In this document: positions 43,701 through 55,504 of the stretch, in pieces
Layout of the letters: the number at the start of each line of letters is the position of its first letter
Position numbering within the stretch: position 1 is the stretch's first letter
Assembly (NCBI GenBank): GCA_964036045.1
Contig: OZ038389.1
Location: 64,329,453-64,393,452, forward strand
Direction: 5' to 3'
Source of the DNA: Eutreptiella sp. 'Long Island Sound 2002'
Taxonomy: Eukaryota; Euglenozoa; Euglenophyceae; Eutreptiales; Eutreptiaceae
Length of the DNA: 64,000 bases
Notes under the pieces: model-generated
What the model saw: the letters and a program-made list of their open reading frames with translations, nothing else
The model's database searches: none
What the model was told of the DNA's origin: nothing
Translations under genes and position numbers: made by a program

Positions 43701-46700
43701 ACAATTAAAAATACAACATAACCAAGGGATGGAAAATGAAAACTTTGTTACAGGTATGTATGGCTCGAACCAATATTGTTTGGTTGCAGGGAGAAGTTGT
43801 GGCGGTACAAAACATGGAAAAGGCTTTCTGTTTAAATGCATACATTGATGTTGAACAATGTGTGGCTATGTCATTATGCCGATGCAGATATGGGTCAATG
43901 GTAGGAAAACAGGCGTGGTAGAATGTTTCTTTGGTTTGGTTTTACAAAGGTACCGAACAACATGATTTTGATGTCCAATCACTGTATTGATCCATATTAC
44001 TGTACCACTTTGTGTGTGCACGTCTTGCAGCGGGTGGGCGGGCCGGGCGAACCACGGGCCTTGTTGAGTCCCACCCTGCTCTCTTGGACCCCTCGGGTGC
44101 CTGGGCGTCCCCCCCTCCCCTGTGGTGGGTTTTAAGGTGAAACCTTGCCTACCTAGGCACCCAGCCATCAGACAGCAGCTGTTTAACAAGCGAAGGAAAA
44201 GGCAAAAAAAACTTTTCCAAGCACCGCCGTCAGTGGCCCCCTTTGTTTAGGCAACTTTTGTTTGTCTCTGGTACTGTGGGTGGTTGTTCAGGGAAGGGGT
44301 TGAGAGCACGGGGGACATTTTTTTGTGAAATGCGGCAGAGAATGCCATCAACTTCTCTGTATTGACTAGGGTCACCTTCTGAAGCCTGTGACCAGCCTTT
44401 CCTCGTGTGCTTGCCAAGGTGCGCCTTCAGTAATTGTTACCCCCCCCCCCCTTGGGCAGGCACGGCTGCAGTCCCAAAAATCCAGGCAAAACAACGCTTC
44501 AACGCCCACCCCATGCGTAGACAAGGCCGTGCATGAGCATGACAGACACAACTGCAAGGCACGCGCGGGCCTCAAACCTTACACAGCATGGTACAACACA
44601 CAAGCAACTTTCCAAATATTGCCTGTCCTTATTCACTGTCGGGGGCATCAGGTGCCGTGGAATAGAAGCCCTTTCCAACCTTCTGCGTCATCTTGAACAA
44701 TTGGACATGCTTACCCTTTGGAGCTGGTTTTTGAGCAGGTTTTGCGGCAGGTTGTGGGAATAACAATGTTAGTCATGGCTGAAATTCACATCAAAACAAA
44801 CAGCATGGGGATGCAATGTGTGGTGCAATGTTGTGATGAACAGAATGCACAACTGAGCCCCTCTTTCCCTCTACAAGCGTGTCACAAACACCCAATCCTC
44901 CATTAAGGACCACAAAAAACAGCGGTCCCAAAAAATCCTAAAACCAGTGGTTCAACGCCCACACCTGTGCTTAAGCAAGGCCGTGCTTGGTCATAGAACA
45001 GTGGAAAGTTCGGCAATAGGTCCCCACCGACAGACCTATGCCCTCACATTCAGCATGGCCGTGCTTGGACAAAGGGGGGGGAGGGGTATGCTCAATGAAA
45101 TCTACACAGATTACCATGTACCATTTGCTACCTTGACGCTGTGTGCCTGTGGAAATCTTCTGGTTCCAATGCTTATTCAGAAACAAAAGGCACACAAATC
45201 CATTTCAAGGTAAAGCTTCCAGTGGTTCATCCAATGCGACATCTGTGCCGCAGGGGTGTGAAGAGGCCCAGTGGCATTAGGGGCCGGCGATCCTGCTTGC
45301 TTGGGTGGATGCTCAGGAATGGTCGAGCCCAAATGTGACGTCCACGGGCTGCTTGCCCTGCGTGTTTCCACCAGCAGCAGCGGACATTGCCTGGCTCAGG
45401 GGTTCACACAGGTGAGAACACAGCTGGACAGTGGGTTCACTATCGTACGACTATGTCGTAAACGGTTATTTGCTCACACCGCTCGCAAACACTCGTGCGG
45501 TCCGGAGAAAAAAAATGGGTGCACCCTGCTTCGAACTGTGCTCCCAAGTCCCAGGTCAGATATCTGCAGAGGCTGTGGAGGACAGTCTCAGGGTGCATTT
45601 GTTCCTGCAGGTGGGGTCTTTGCTGTGGGTCTTTGCTCTGTTTGCTCCCACCAGCTACAGTTTCTGACAACTACATACACTATCATCACAGTGCCATGCC
45701 GAGTGGCCAAATGGGATACAATTGAACAGAACCATTAGGAGACTCCAAATTGCACATGGCAGCACGCTGTGTACTGCTCAAAGATTGCAGTGACTGGCAA
45801 AACTGGGGGCTGAGGCGAGGTAATCAGGATTAAATGGTTCAAAGGAAGGCTTAAGGTCAGTGTGTGCCCTATGTATTCTATTGAGACTGCTACGTTGCTG
45901 TTGCTTGACCCGTTCCGTCCAACCCCTCCTCCTCCTGGCGGTTGTCTTTCCTGGCGCATATGGACCGGTTGCTTCGTGCTATGCTCCTGTTGAGGCACCA
46001 GGCTGTCCTTGAGGCACAACCACGTTATGGAGGCAGAGGTCACCGCCACTTAGTGGCAGTGGCAATTCTTCTTCAGGTCATCATGCAGGAACAGCGGTGA
46101 GATTTGAATGTGAACAGGTTAGCGGTAGTAAAGGTTAGGTATTCACAATCTAATCCTGAAGGCTGTTAGTGACAGAACGTTAGGTATTCCTGGACCTGCA
46201 GCTGCAAAACAAATACCAAAAATCTGTGACCAACTGGAACACAACCGAGGAGCGTTTATGTGAATTTGTCGGGCGCACCGATATCAAGCCTTCTGACATT
46301 TGGTGCCAACGCGAGGGTTCGTAAACGTCATCAATGCTGTTCCTCGGGAAACAACGGCAAGCATGCGCCACAGTCCGTGTGCGAACATAAATTACAGCAC
46401 CTACGCACCCGCGCAATATTCGCAAAGCCGCAAATGCCACAGGGCCTTTCCCTGTACGCATATCATGTTTGGTTGCGCTACTGGGGGCAAAAGAGCTTTT
46501 TCATGCAGTATCCCTGATATGTTGGCGGTTCGTGGCCCATAGCAGTGTAATTTCAAGTCATTTGCTACATATCAGTCTCAGGGCGTGTGAGCTGAACGTC
46601 TGCATGAGGCTTTTTTTTGGCGCTACCTGATGCACCCCATCGGCTGCGAAAATTGGGCCAGAAAGGTTATGTTTGCAAAATCACTGGGCAATACACATTA

Positions 46701-47869
46701 CAAGTCGAAGGAATTGGTTCGAAACGCCAAACCCCTTCAAAGAATGCAGTCAGGATCAAGTATAGAAGAAATGCTGCAATTGATGGGTGTGACCATGGCT
46801 CAAGACAAAGGAATGTTTTTCGGCAAAGCCCAGCAGAGGTCATGGCGGGATGTACTGATGTGATTGTTGAATAGAATCATCATGTCCTTCATGATAAAAG
46901 AGCACACACTGTTCCAGCAGAATGCGGCTATGGCACGCAGCTTCTCAAAAACCTGTAGCCAACAGCAGCAGTTATGAGGGGAGATGAGGAGAAAAAGAGC
47001 CAGCGGTTTCACTTGGCTTCCTGTATGCAAACCACCATCAAAAATTTAGGGGGCCAACGAGCACAGCCTCATCACAATCGCACCAGCACAACCACATGAA
47101 ACATGGCAACCTGCAAACCTGTGGTGGTGTGGTGGTACTTCGGCTCTCAAAGACGTCCAACCATTCTGATAGGAACCGACTTTGATGCAATACGGCGATG
47201 AGGCTTGGGATATAAGCATCATCAGGGCTGACCTGTTGTTGTCTCTTGACCGCAGCTCCAATAATTCGAGAACCTCTCTCCCAGAATTTTGCAACTCGCT
47301 TCTGAAAGAGAAGATTTTGCCGATTTTGTGATTACATGCAGATGTACAAACTTTTCGTATTAATGAATTCTTGTGAAGCCACTTGCAAAGGAACAAAACG
47401 TCACAAGCCTAATTCAACCCCAACAGCCAACAAATCCTTCCACTGGCGGCCATAGAAACACAGATCATAGGCTGTATCGGGCAGGTTGGGGTGTGTGAGT
47501 GGGTTACACCAACACAGCACCAGGCACAAAAACTGCTCACAAATGCATCTGAGACTGAAACAGAAGGCACAACTGCCGCAAATTAGTCTACAATAGCAAA
47601 CTTGTTCACACTAATTGTACCCGTTCAATCCTCCATGACAACTTGCCCATATTCTGTCATTATCATGCTTATCCTCTCTTCATGAATGCACAACATATCA
47701 CAACAAGTTTGTTCCCAATGTAACTGACTGCTGAAACATTCTTGCGAACGTGTATGCAAAATATCACCCACAAATTTGCACTATCACCAAATTTATCATC
47801 AAAAAAATGCAGCTCCCCTCCCCCGTGTACCCATTAGAACAGCGATTGTTTGGATGTCATCCTGTCTAA
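40772..47869. other. No recognisable gene
   Basis: Mixed-composition stretch with short frames on both strands. The longest (41907-41233 minus, 224 codons; 43091-42603 minus, 162 codons) lack conserved motifs and overlap frames on the other strand. A G tract lies at 40909-40920 and (CTGT)n at about 41311-41328. A minus-strand segment at 47396-47046 (RSELQNSGREVLELLELRSR) is protein-like and may belong to the reverse-transcriptase-like pseudogene to its right. Confidence 0.35.
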
Positions 47870-49031
47870 CCTCAGTTTGTCAAACAGGCGCAATAGTCAC
47901 GATCTCCACCGCAATTGAGGTACTGCTGTGTGCCAATCCCCCACATGAGTGACCGCAGGTTGGCACAGATATCGTAACTGCTGAGTGCAGACCACAAACT
48001 TTTATACACCAAAGAGGCAGACTGTGATATCCAAACGATTGTGGCATGTGGCGAGTCTCTGTGGACCAACCAAACCCATTCAGGTTCCATAGACGCTTGG
48101 TCAGCTGGGGTGGTGGGGAGGGTATGTGTGATACCTTTGTGGGCCAGCAACAGAGTTTGTGATCATCTCTGCTTCCCCCTGCTCACAGCCTGAACGCACA
48201 GTGATTGAACCCTCCCCCCATGTGGTATCAGGGGAATCTCATAAAGGCTGTCAGTGAAATTTTCCAGTACAAACTCCACAAAATGTAGGAGGTGGTCCGT
48301 AATTCCAATGAGGACCAAATAGATGATGTCTCAATAGCGTAAGAAACAAACGATTGGTGCAAAAATAACCTTGTCAGGCAATGGTACTCCCCAGGCAATG
48401 GTACTCCCCGGTCCCCCGGTGACTGCAACAGCTCCCCTGTGACAACACATAGGGGCTCGAAGGAGGTAAAGAAGCACATTACACAACCCCAGTTTTTTCG
48501 CATGGAGTGTTTACCACAGTTTGGATACGGCCACCCACTGCTGCGTCCCACGGCGATGAATTTACAACAAAAGGCTGCTGCTGTATCCTGGGATATTCAG
48601 GCAAGGAAAGATTTGTTAGTGGGTTTCCACCATCCTCGGAAAACTGCAGAGCACACTTGGTCTTCTGTGACCTGGTGTGTCTGCCTGGAAACGTGAATCT
48701 CCCCAATGGGGACTCCTTTCTCCCCTTGTTGCAGAAGGAGGGCGCCGAGGTGCAGCAAGGTGTTTTCAAAAAGGTCAAAACTGACGTATTGTAAAATCTC
48801 AGTTTTGGAGATCAGGTAGAAGCATGTTGCTGAACATTTACCTATCCTGTCAAGGTGCTTTTCTCCACCCTTGGCTAATGAGAACCATGCATGCTTATTT
48901 CTGGCACACGGTCTCACAATACCCAACCCCCACTGAATTGCCTGTAGCGCCTCATGTTTGGTAATTTCCCAAAACATATAATTCAGATCCCTCTCGCGGA
49001 AGGATATAGATCTGGACTGACCAAGGCGCAT
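47870..49031 (-). pseudogene. Reverse-transcriptase-like pseudogene of uncertain class
   Basis: The minus strand is open for 144 codons (49031-48597) and then continues in other frames to about 47870. The first part reads YMFWEITKHEALQAIQW, HAWFSLAKGGEKHLDRIGK, then YVSFDLFENTLLHLG and QQGEKGVPIGEI (about 48735-48695). The last resembles the 'Q-x-G-V-P-I-G-G-x-L-S' motif that precedes the catalytic box of reverse transcriptases. About 360 bp further on, after a frame change, RY-stop-DIIYLV (about 48345-48315) stands where YxDD would be expected, followed by HFVEFVLENFTDSLYEIPL. Spacing and order fit a palm domain. The class is unclear; it is not the LINE or the gypsy element found elsewhere in the window. 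Minus-strand open text further upstream (49397-49155 and 49814-49482) may be its N-terminal part. A 17-bp duplication (AGGCAATGGTACTCCCC) lies at about 48376-48411. Confidence 0.45.
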
Positions 49032-51460
49032 CTAGTCGTGTGCTCCAAGCATCATGGGAAATCCTAGAATGGTTCGTTTATCAAAAACTGTTTGATAGAT
49101 CAAATGCACAACTAACTATTCTACTGCAGGATTGAAGCAGGTGATTAGGCAATTTCAAATGTCTGCATCACTCAATACCCCCCCCCCTGGCGCCTTGCGC
49201 GCTCGTTGGAGGAGGCTACATACAGATGCACGTGCCCGTGCACAGCCTGGCACCCACCCAAAAAGCGTGAAACAATATCCGAAAATAATGGTATGTATGG
49301 TGTGGAGGTCAGATAGCTTCATGCAGACTCCTCTCAAACGAGCAAGTTTCTTGTCCCAGACCCCAATTTCACACCCCAGTCTTTGAAAATTCGACAAATG
49401 TGATCAGCTTACATTCCATCCAGCCATGGTGGCTGTTCTGTCTGGTGACGAATGGAAAGGAGCACCTATTCACAAACTTTTTTAGTGACCCAATTTACCA
49501 CAGAGGAATCGAAAATGCCCACTGAATGTTCTCTCTGAAATGTATGTGTGCAATGCGTGTTTGATACTTCGCTGAACCAGAAAGGAGAGTGTTTGGATTG
49601 ATAACTGTTCTTCGGAGACCGGGCGCCAATCTCCTATGGCTTTGTATGTGCTTGAGTGAGTGCGCACGCAGTAGCTATATCTGCATGGCTCTTGGGGCCA
49701 GTGGTCAGGGCTTCTTGAATGGCCAGTCCTAGTACAAGCACAAAGCTCAACACCTTCAAGAACCACTCTTTCAGTCCCTTTGGAGTTTTCAGGGTAGAGA
49801 ATGCACGAGAACACAGACCTTGTGGCATGGGTAGGAAAGATGTGTCCAATGAGGGTACCCGTATCACGAGACGTCGCTTACCCCACTGTTGTTTCGTCGC
49901 TCTGTGAATCTACTCTCCTAGCACTGTAGCCATGAAACTCCACCTTTCGAAGACACATGCATCGGATGCTGGCGCTCGATCGTGAATGGTTGCGTGTATC
50001 ATGTCTGTGAGTGTAAGTTTTTGTGCAGTGAGTGTCCTAGAATGTGAACCTACTAGAACCTCGGTTCTCAGTGGATCAATTCCTCCGAAAGGGAGGATTT
50101 GGTTCGGCGTTTGTCCCAGGACAACAGTCCACTACCGTTTGGCGGCGCTTGGGTGGCCTTGAACCACCTTTTGCCGACCAAGTATGGATACCCATGCAGG
50201 TCCCTTGCGCGCCACCATCCGTGTCAACGATGGGAGTTTGCCGAACCCCATTGTTGCCCTTGTCTTGCGGTGTCACTTGCCCAAGTAATGATTTTTTAGA
50301 CACCTTGCTTTGGCCAAGTGTTCCTTGTACCGGTCCAAAAAGATCGTGGTTGGGTTATGCACCCCGTTTGACCTACATATGGGGGGTATGGACCACAGGC
50401 AACTCAAATCCAAGAACCTACGTCATTTAGATCCCGGTCCAGGGGGAGGGTGGCCAGCCAGGCCATTCTACTGAGTTGGGAATCCTTTGCACCGTGAAGA
50501 AGCACGATGCTTTCTTGCAGGGTAAATCTTACCTGCTCCCATGGGACAGTTTTTGTTTTAACAGTGCATCCCACCCCAAGCATATTTCATCCCATTGTTC
50601 CCAAAATTGTTGCACCCCTGACTGGGAGAACCACCCATATCCTGTTGCGTGGCATCCCAAAACCAATCAAGGGTTTCCAAAAGCATTTGTTTTTCTTTCC
50701 CACCAAGTACTTCATTGCGTCCATGAATTGTGCGTGATTTATTTCGCAACCCATTGGGTGAATCCCACTCTCCACAAGAAACATTTCCCATGGTCCTGAA
50801 CGCTTCTCCCATGTTTCATGCCCACCATCATGATATGCACGCATGTTGAAAGCCGGTAGAGCGGCAAAGCACAAACCCCTGCGCCCTAGTGGTGGCCATA
50901 TACACCTTGTGGTGTGGTGGACCACCACGCCGATCACTGCCACGTGACTGCTTCCTGGTGGCGGCACCCGGGATTTAGGCCAAAGATCATTTCTTTCATT
51001 CTACCATTCAATGTCAATGAATATTGGAAAGGGGCGATTTCAAATACATGAAGTTTTAAGCCCGTCCCGTAGGGGGCACCAATATTGCAAAGAGCTTTCA
51101 GGTATCGATATTCCAAGGAGAGCCATGTTCCATGTGCAATGGATGTTTTTGCTCGCACAACAACAGGTAAGATCGCTTGCCTAGAGCTAGGGGAACGCAA
51201 ATTAAGAAAAAACAATGTATGTGTTTGTCGAACCATGGTACGCCGAAACTTCTAGCTCTGTCCCTATTTTTGAAGGTAACAATGGTGGCCTACGACTCAA
51301 ATTTGGTAAGCGGACGGCTGAAGAAAATGCCGTGGTTCTTTGGTTGGAAATTGTGCGTTTCGTCAAGTTGTGCAAATGGGGATTCGTTCTACGGGTTCCT
51401 TTCAACACATGACTCGCAACTTGAGACGTCCGCTCCACACATGGCTGCAATGTGAGACAC
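49032..51460. other. Minus-strand protein-like text, unidentified
   Basis: Minus-strand frames at 50967-50587 (126 codons, containing EMFLVESGIHPMGCEINHAQ) and 51236-50934 (containing TSIAHGTWLSLEYRYLKALC) look like decayed or exonic coding sequence. They may continue the exon at 51640-51461 or belong to a mobile element. No domain is recognised and no consistent splicing was found. Confidence 0.3.
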
Positions 51461-51640
51461 CTCGATGGTGGGATTAGAAATGGGCAGGGATGAATTCTCT
51501 CGGAGACATTTTTGGTGTAAGGCCTCGATGCCCCTCAAAAAAAGGTCCAACTGCTCGAGCAACACAATGTAATTGTCTCGCTTTGTGGCCTCCAAGGCGG
51601 TCAACAAGTCTGAGAACCCATCCAAAAAGCGCATCTTGGC
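51461..51640 (-). CDS. Candidate exon of an unidentified minus-strand gene
   Basis: Sixty codons, phase 0 at both ends, with a good acceptor (a pyrimidine-rich TCTCTCTTCCTAG before GCCAAGATG) and a donor GAG then GTGTCT. The predicted text is helical and leucine-rich (KMRFLDGFSDLLTALEATKR, then LLEQLDLFLRGIEALHQKCL). I recognise no family. Support comes from the splice signals, length divisible by three and composition. It could alternatively be an intact ATG-started frame inside a mobile element. Confidence 0.4.
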
Positions 51641-52196
51641 CTAGGAAGAGAGATGGTTGTGGAACCACCGACGACGGCGTGGGGACCGGCTCAAGAGAGT
51701 ATTCGTGTTTTGGGAACGATGAAAACGGCGAACGGAAGTTGGCACAACCACTTCACATGTGTAGCAAGCACCAACTCAACAACCAATGAACACTCCCCAT
51801 GCGTGGCACCAGGACATGCGGATGTGCCGTGGTTTTAGAAAGAACTTGAGATTTAGGTATGGTGGGATGCACAAATATTCTAGGCATGTGGGTCATTAGA
51901 CAGAGTTGTTTCGACGCCGAATGGCACACTAAATCGCTACGTCAACTTCTCGTGCATGCGTGTATTTCCGACAAAACATATGCTAGTATGTAAATCATAC
52001 AAACCGCCTCGTCAACATGACCAGCATAATAATCAACATAACCATGCAATCCAACAATTGGCAATGCATTAGGCAAAAAAACGTGAAAAAATGATCCGAC
52101 AGGCTATTATTCTAGGCTTGGCTTGTCATCAACCCCTTGCACGAATGTTTTTTTCGGGACATATGGCGTGTGTTCTTTCGTAAGTAGTGTCTCTCT

Positions 52197-53149
52197 CACA
52201 TGGGGGTGCCCACCGCCTGCGACCGCCTGCGACCGCCTGCGACTGCCTGCGACCGCTTAAGAAAATTTTCGTACACGTCTACAAATGGCATAACCCATAC
52301 ACTCACTCCCCCAATCCCTCCAACCCGCCCGGCCTCCCTCCCTCCGTCCCTCCAAGTGTGCCATGCATTAACCCATTGAAGGAAAGACATATCACAATTG
52401 TCTCTTGCACTAAATAGTAGCATTGCCAATGGCTTGTTGCCTGCCTCATTGTCAACTCAAGTGGCTGGATGCAGGGAGCCTTGGCCTTTTGCCACTTGGC
52501 ACGATGAACACGCACCTTGTTAGCTTCCATTGGATCTGTCGCTTGCCCCTTTTGTTTGGCCGCCTTTTGTAGGGCATTGCGCGTGCGCTCATTCCTATCT
52601 TTTCAAACATTCAAGATGCCTTGCAACGCCGGCGACCTTGAGACGGCCTATTGGTCATTGTATCCTTCTTCCTCGGGTGCTAGATGGCTATCAAAAGAAC
52701 GCAACAAGCAACCACCGGTGGCACATCAAATTGTGAAGCCAATGGAGGATACCCAGTTTTGCGCCAAGCTTTTGCATGAAGGTCACAAAATACTTTTTGG
52801 GCCTCACGTGCACGAGAACGGACATCAATAATGAGAATAGGAACCGATTTGCCACGGCAGCAAAATTTGGTCCTTTAGACCCCATCGTCACTTTTTTTCA
52901 CAGTCATGACGTCATCTAACTATGCCATTGTTACTTTCGGGTACAAAACCGTTTTTTCGGTTAAAATAAAAATGTGGTGAAAACTACGTTCATGGCAAAG
53001 AGCACGAGAAAATATGTGTGTAGACGGGTCACAAGCCGTAGTACAACTGCGTGGAGCCCTTAAAAGGGGGCCAAAAAAGGGCATCTCAAGCGCTTGCGAC
53101 CGCCTGCGACCGCCTGCGACCGCTTGCGACCGTGGGCACCCCCCATGTG
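52197..53149. mobile_element. Putative 953-bp element with inverted ends and subterminal decamer arrays
   Basis: The left end is CACATGGGGGTGCCCAC (52197-52213) and the right end GTGGGCACCCCCCATGTG (53132-53149), an inverted pair with one length difference. Next to each lie four copies of a decamer CGCYTGCGAC (52214-52255 and 53091-53130). The decamers have the same orientation on both sides, while the outermost 17 bp are inverted. The flanks (GTCTCTCT on the left, GGTATGGA on the right) show no target duplication, so the exact borders are uncertain. The interior carries two exon-like minus-strand pieces. Confidence 0.5.
52520..52840 (-). CDS. Two candidate exons of an unidentified minus-strand gene
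   Basis: The first piece (about 52840-52746) reads VPILIIDVRSRAREAQKVFC, then DLHAKAWRKTG and a donor-like GTATCC in phase 2. The second (about 52595-52523) starts after AAAAGATAG and reads NERTRNALQKAAKQKGQATD then PMEANK before a donor GTGCGT. Joined in phase they give one continuous basic, helical stretch. The intron would be about 150 bp. Both lie inside the inverted-end element, so they could be captured host exons or part of a transposon gene. Exact borders are uncertain and no family is recognised. Confidence 0.3.
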
Positions 53150-53459
53150 GGTATGGAAGGATTAACGTGGCACGCTTCCACACTTGGGGTTTTTTGGGGG
53201 GGTTGTGATGGCTCCACATCATGATGGCTCCACGTGTTGGTTGCTTCGTAGCGTTATGTTGTGCCATATCTTCCGATTATTGAGAATTGATTTGGAGGCA
53301 CATGTCACAAAAGCTAAGAAGCACAAGGCATCGTAGTTCGAAAAAAGGTGGTGCAAGCAACCTCAACGTGCGCGAGTGAGCTCGGCACATGGATATGGTT
53401 TGGCACGCAAAAACTAAGATGTGCGGAGATTTCGTTGTCGGAGGGCAAAGAGAACACAC

Positions 53460-53726
53460 CTTGACTCCGTGTAACAAGGCGGTGCCGTTGTCTTGGTACC
53501 AAATGATTTTGGGAATGTATAACGTTTCGGAGATCCACGCCCCCGTGATCATAGTGTCGTACAAAATCTTCATCAACCAAAAAGGGCGGCGCACGACATC
53601 CGCGGGAGGTTGCACTTCCTCGGATTTCTTTGGCATGGGTTGAGTGAATGGAAAAGGTTGTAGTTGGACTTGCGACTTGGACCTACCATCCGGGGAGGAG
53701 CTTGAAGACTTCTCCTCCCTCGACAT
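53460..53726 (-). CDS. Candidate exon of an unidentified minus-strand gene
   Basis: 89 codons from an ATG at 53726 (or an acceptor CAAAG immediately before it) to a consensus donor GTCAAG then GTGTGT. It begins with a serine-rich basic stretch (MSREEKSSSSSPDGRSK) and continues with a more ordered segment RRPFWLMKILYDTMITGAWI then SETLYIPKIIWYQ. This second part looks like conserved folded protein, but I cannot place it in a family. Same direction as the candidate exons at 52.8, 52.6 and 51.6 kb, suggesting one gene. Confidence 0.4.
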
Positions 53727-55369
53727 CTTTGATCACTGTTGACAAGAATATGCGAATAGACTGGATATCACAAGGTAGTGAAGGACATTATGTGAACTCG
53801 CAAAGGAGAGCACACAACTGCGGTACCCTTGAAGCGACCAATGCGGTTGGTGTATTGTTCTTGGTTTCGTGGCAACTTTGTTGCACTCGCAACAACCCTC
53901 CAAAGCTGCGCAACTTTGAGCCTCCTCCCAAAGTATGAACAAACGGTAATTGGAAGCCATGTGCGCAAGTGCTCTCCGGCAGGAGCGTTATCAAGCGGCT
54001 CCAAGTGGTTGGCCCCTCGGTGTGCATCGGCGGCTCACGACACATCTCTTGTCGAACGTGCAAGCGAACAAGGCCACAGATCGATGGATCATGGCATGAC
54101 GGGTTGTTGGAGAAAGTACCGTACACCGTTTGCATGCACCATCTCCTATTAGCAACTCCCCTATTGGCCATTGCAGCGTGTATTACTCGCACCACTGCGA
54201 AACCACTTGTATGAGAAAATACACCCTTCTAAAGCAAGTGGCGCATTTGTTGGTACTGATGCATCGACTTTGAAATTCGCAAGCGACGCTCCAATATGCA
54301 AATTGACCTTGTCGCATGACCAGAACCGCAAAAGTGACAAGCATGCAAGGTGCTTGCAAAGGTTATGGCACGTCAAAAGGTCTGTGTTCGGATACACCAC
54401 ATACCTAAAGTATTTATTGTCTTCCCCTCTTCCTCCGGAGGCAGAGGAACAAAATGCACGGTCTAAAAACATGCACAACGGCGGGGCATCTAAGAGCCTC
54501 CTTGTGGCTGTGGCTGACTTTCGAGAGGTTTCTTGCATGCACAAGATCACAGCAACCTGCATATATTAAGATCATTTTACTGGGCTATACATACCCCACG
54601 GCGCATGGGCAAAAACCAAGGAGGGGTTTCTGAGTCGGGTCCTGAGTCCTAAGTCGGGTGTTATTTCAAGGGTGTTCGCACAAGAACTAGGACTGGATCG
54701 AAAGATATCATCGGTCAGGTACTGCGGCCATTGGAAGGGAGCGAAGTTGGAGGGCCTACTCCGTACCACAGTAGATAAACAACGCTGCTTATTGTGATTC
54801 GGACCTGGTTGGATTCGGCTGCCACTCTGTTGACATTTCCCGGCACAGATCCCCAGGCCTGGTTGAGTGGTTCCAGTCGCGGGTTTTCCTGACCGGTGCG
54901 ACTTACCATTTCGCGGAGAAAACCTTCCCGACGGAGGGGGAGCACATTTAGGCAACTTGAACGCTTCAATTTGATTACAGGGTCCGAACCCCCCCCCCGG
55001 GAACCCTGCTCCCTCCCTCCCTCCCTCACACCCGCCCCCGGCTCCCTCCCTCCGTCCGTCGGCTGAAGTTGAACTGTTGTCCCCCCCCCCCTTTCTTCGC
55101 CATCTACTTTACCTCTCCTCCTCCCTCCTTTGCAATTCAATGCATAGAGAACAAAGAGCAGATAAATTCTCCAATGAGAGCATGTCACAATGCTTGCTTG
55201 TCAAGAACACGACAAAGAAATGTTTACTCATCATGTCACCCATCTATTGCATACAGGCAACGAAGATGGTGGATAAGCGTGATACAGGCATATTCTTCAT
55301 GCAAGCCCAGGAGGCAACACGACACCGCTTGAAAGATAGAAAATTGTGGCGCCGATCACAACGTTCCAA

Positions 55370-55504
55370 GAAAAACTTGAATTCACCATAAACCTCCTTG
55401 AGCTCCGCCTTTTTGCGGATGGTACTATTCGACCCTGCACAAAAAGCAGCCATGGTATCATAATCTAACAACCGTCCGGCATCGTCCGGCGGGTGGCACT
55501 GCAT
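55370..55504 (-). CDS. Candidate exon of an unidentified minus-strand gene
   Basis: Minus-strand open text beginning MQCHPPDDAGRLLDYDTMAA and including KKAELKEVYGEFKFFLERC. Composition is protein-like; the downstream border is a guess, since the frame continues to about 55244 with less convincing text. It may be an upstream exon of the same gene as the pieces at 53.7-51.5 kb. Confidence 0.25.
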
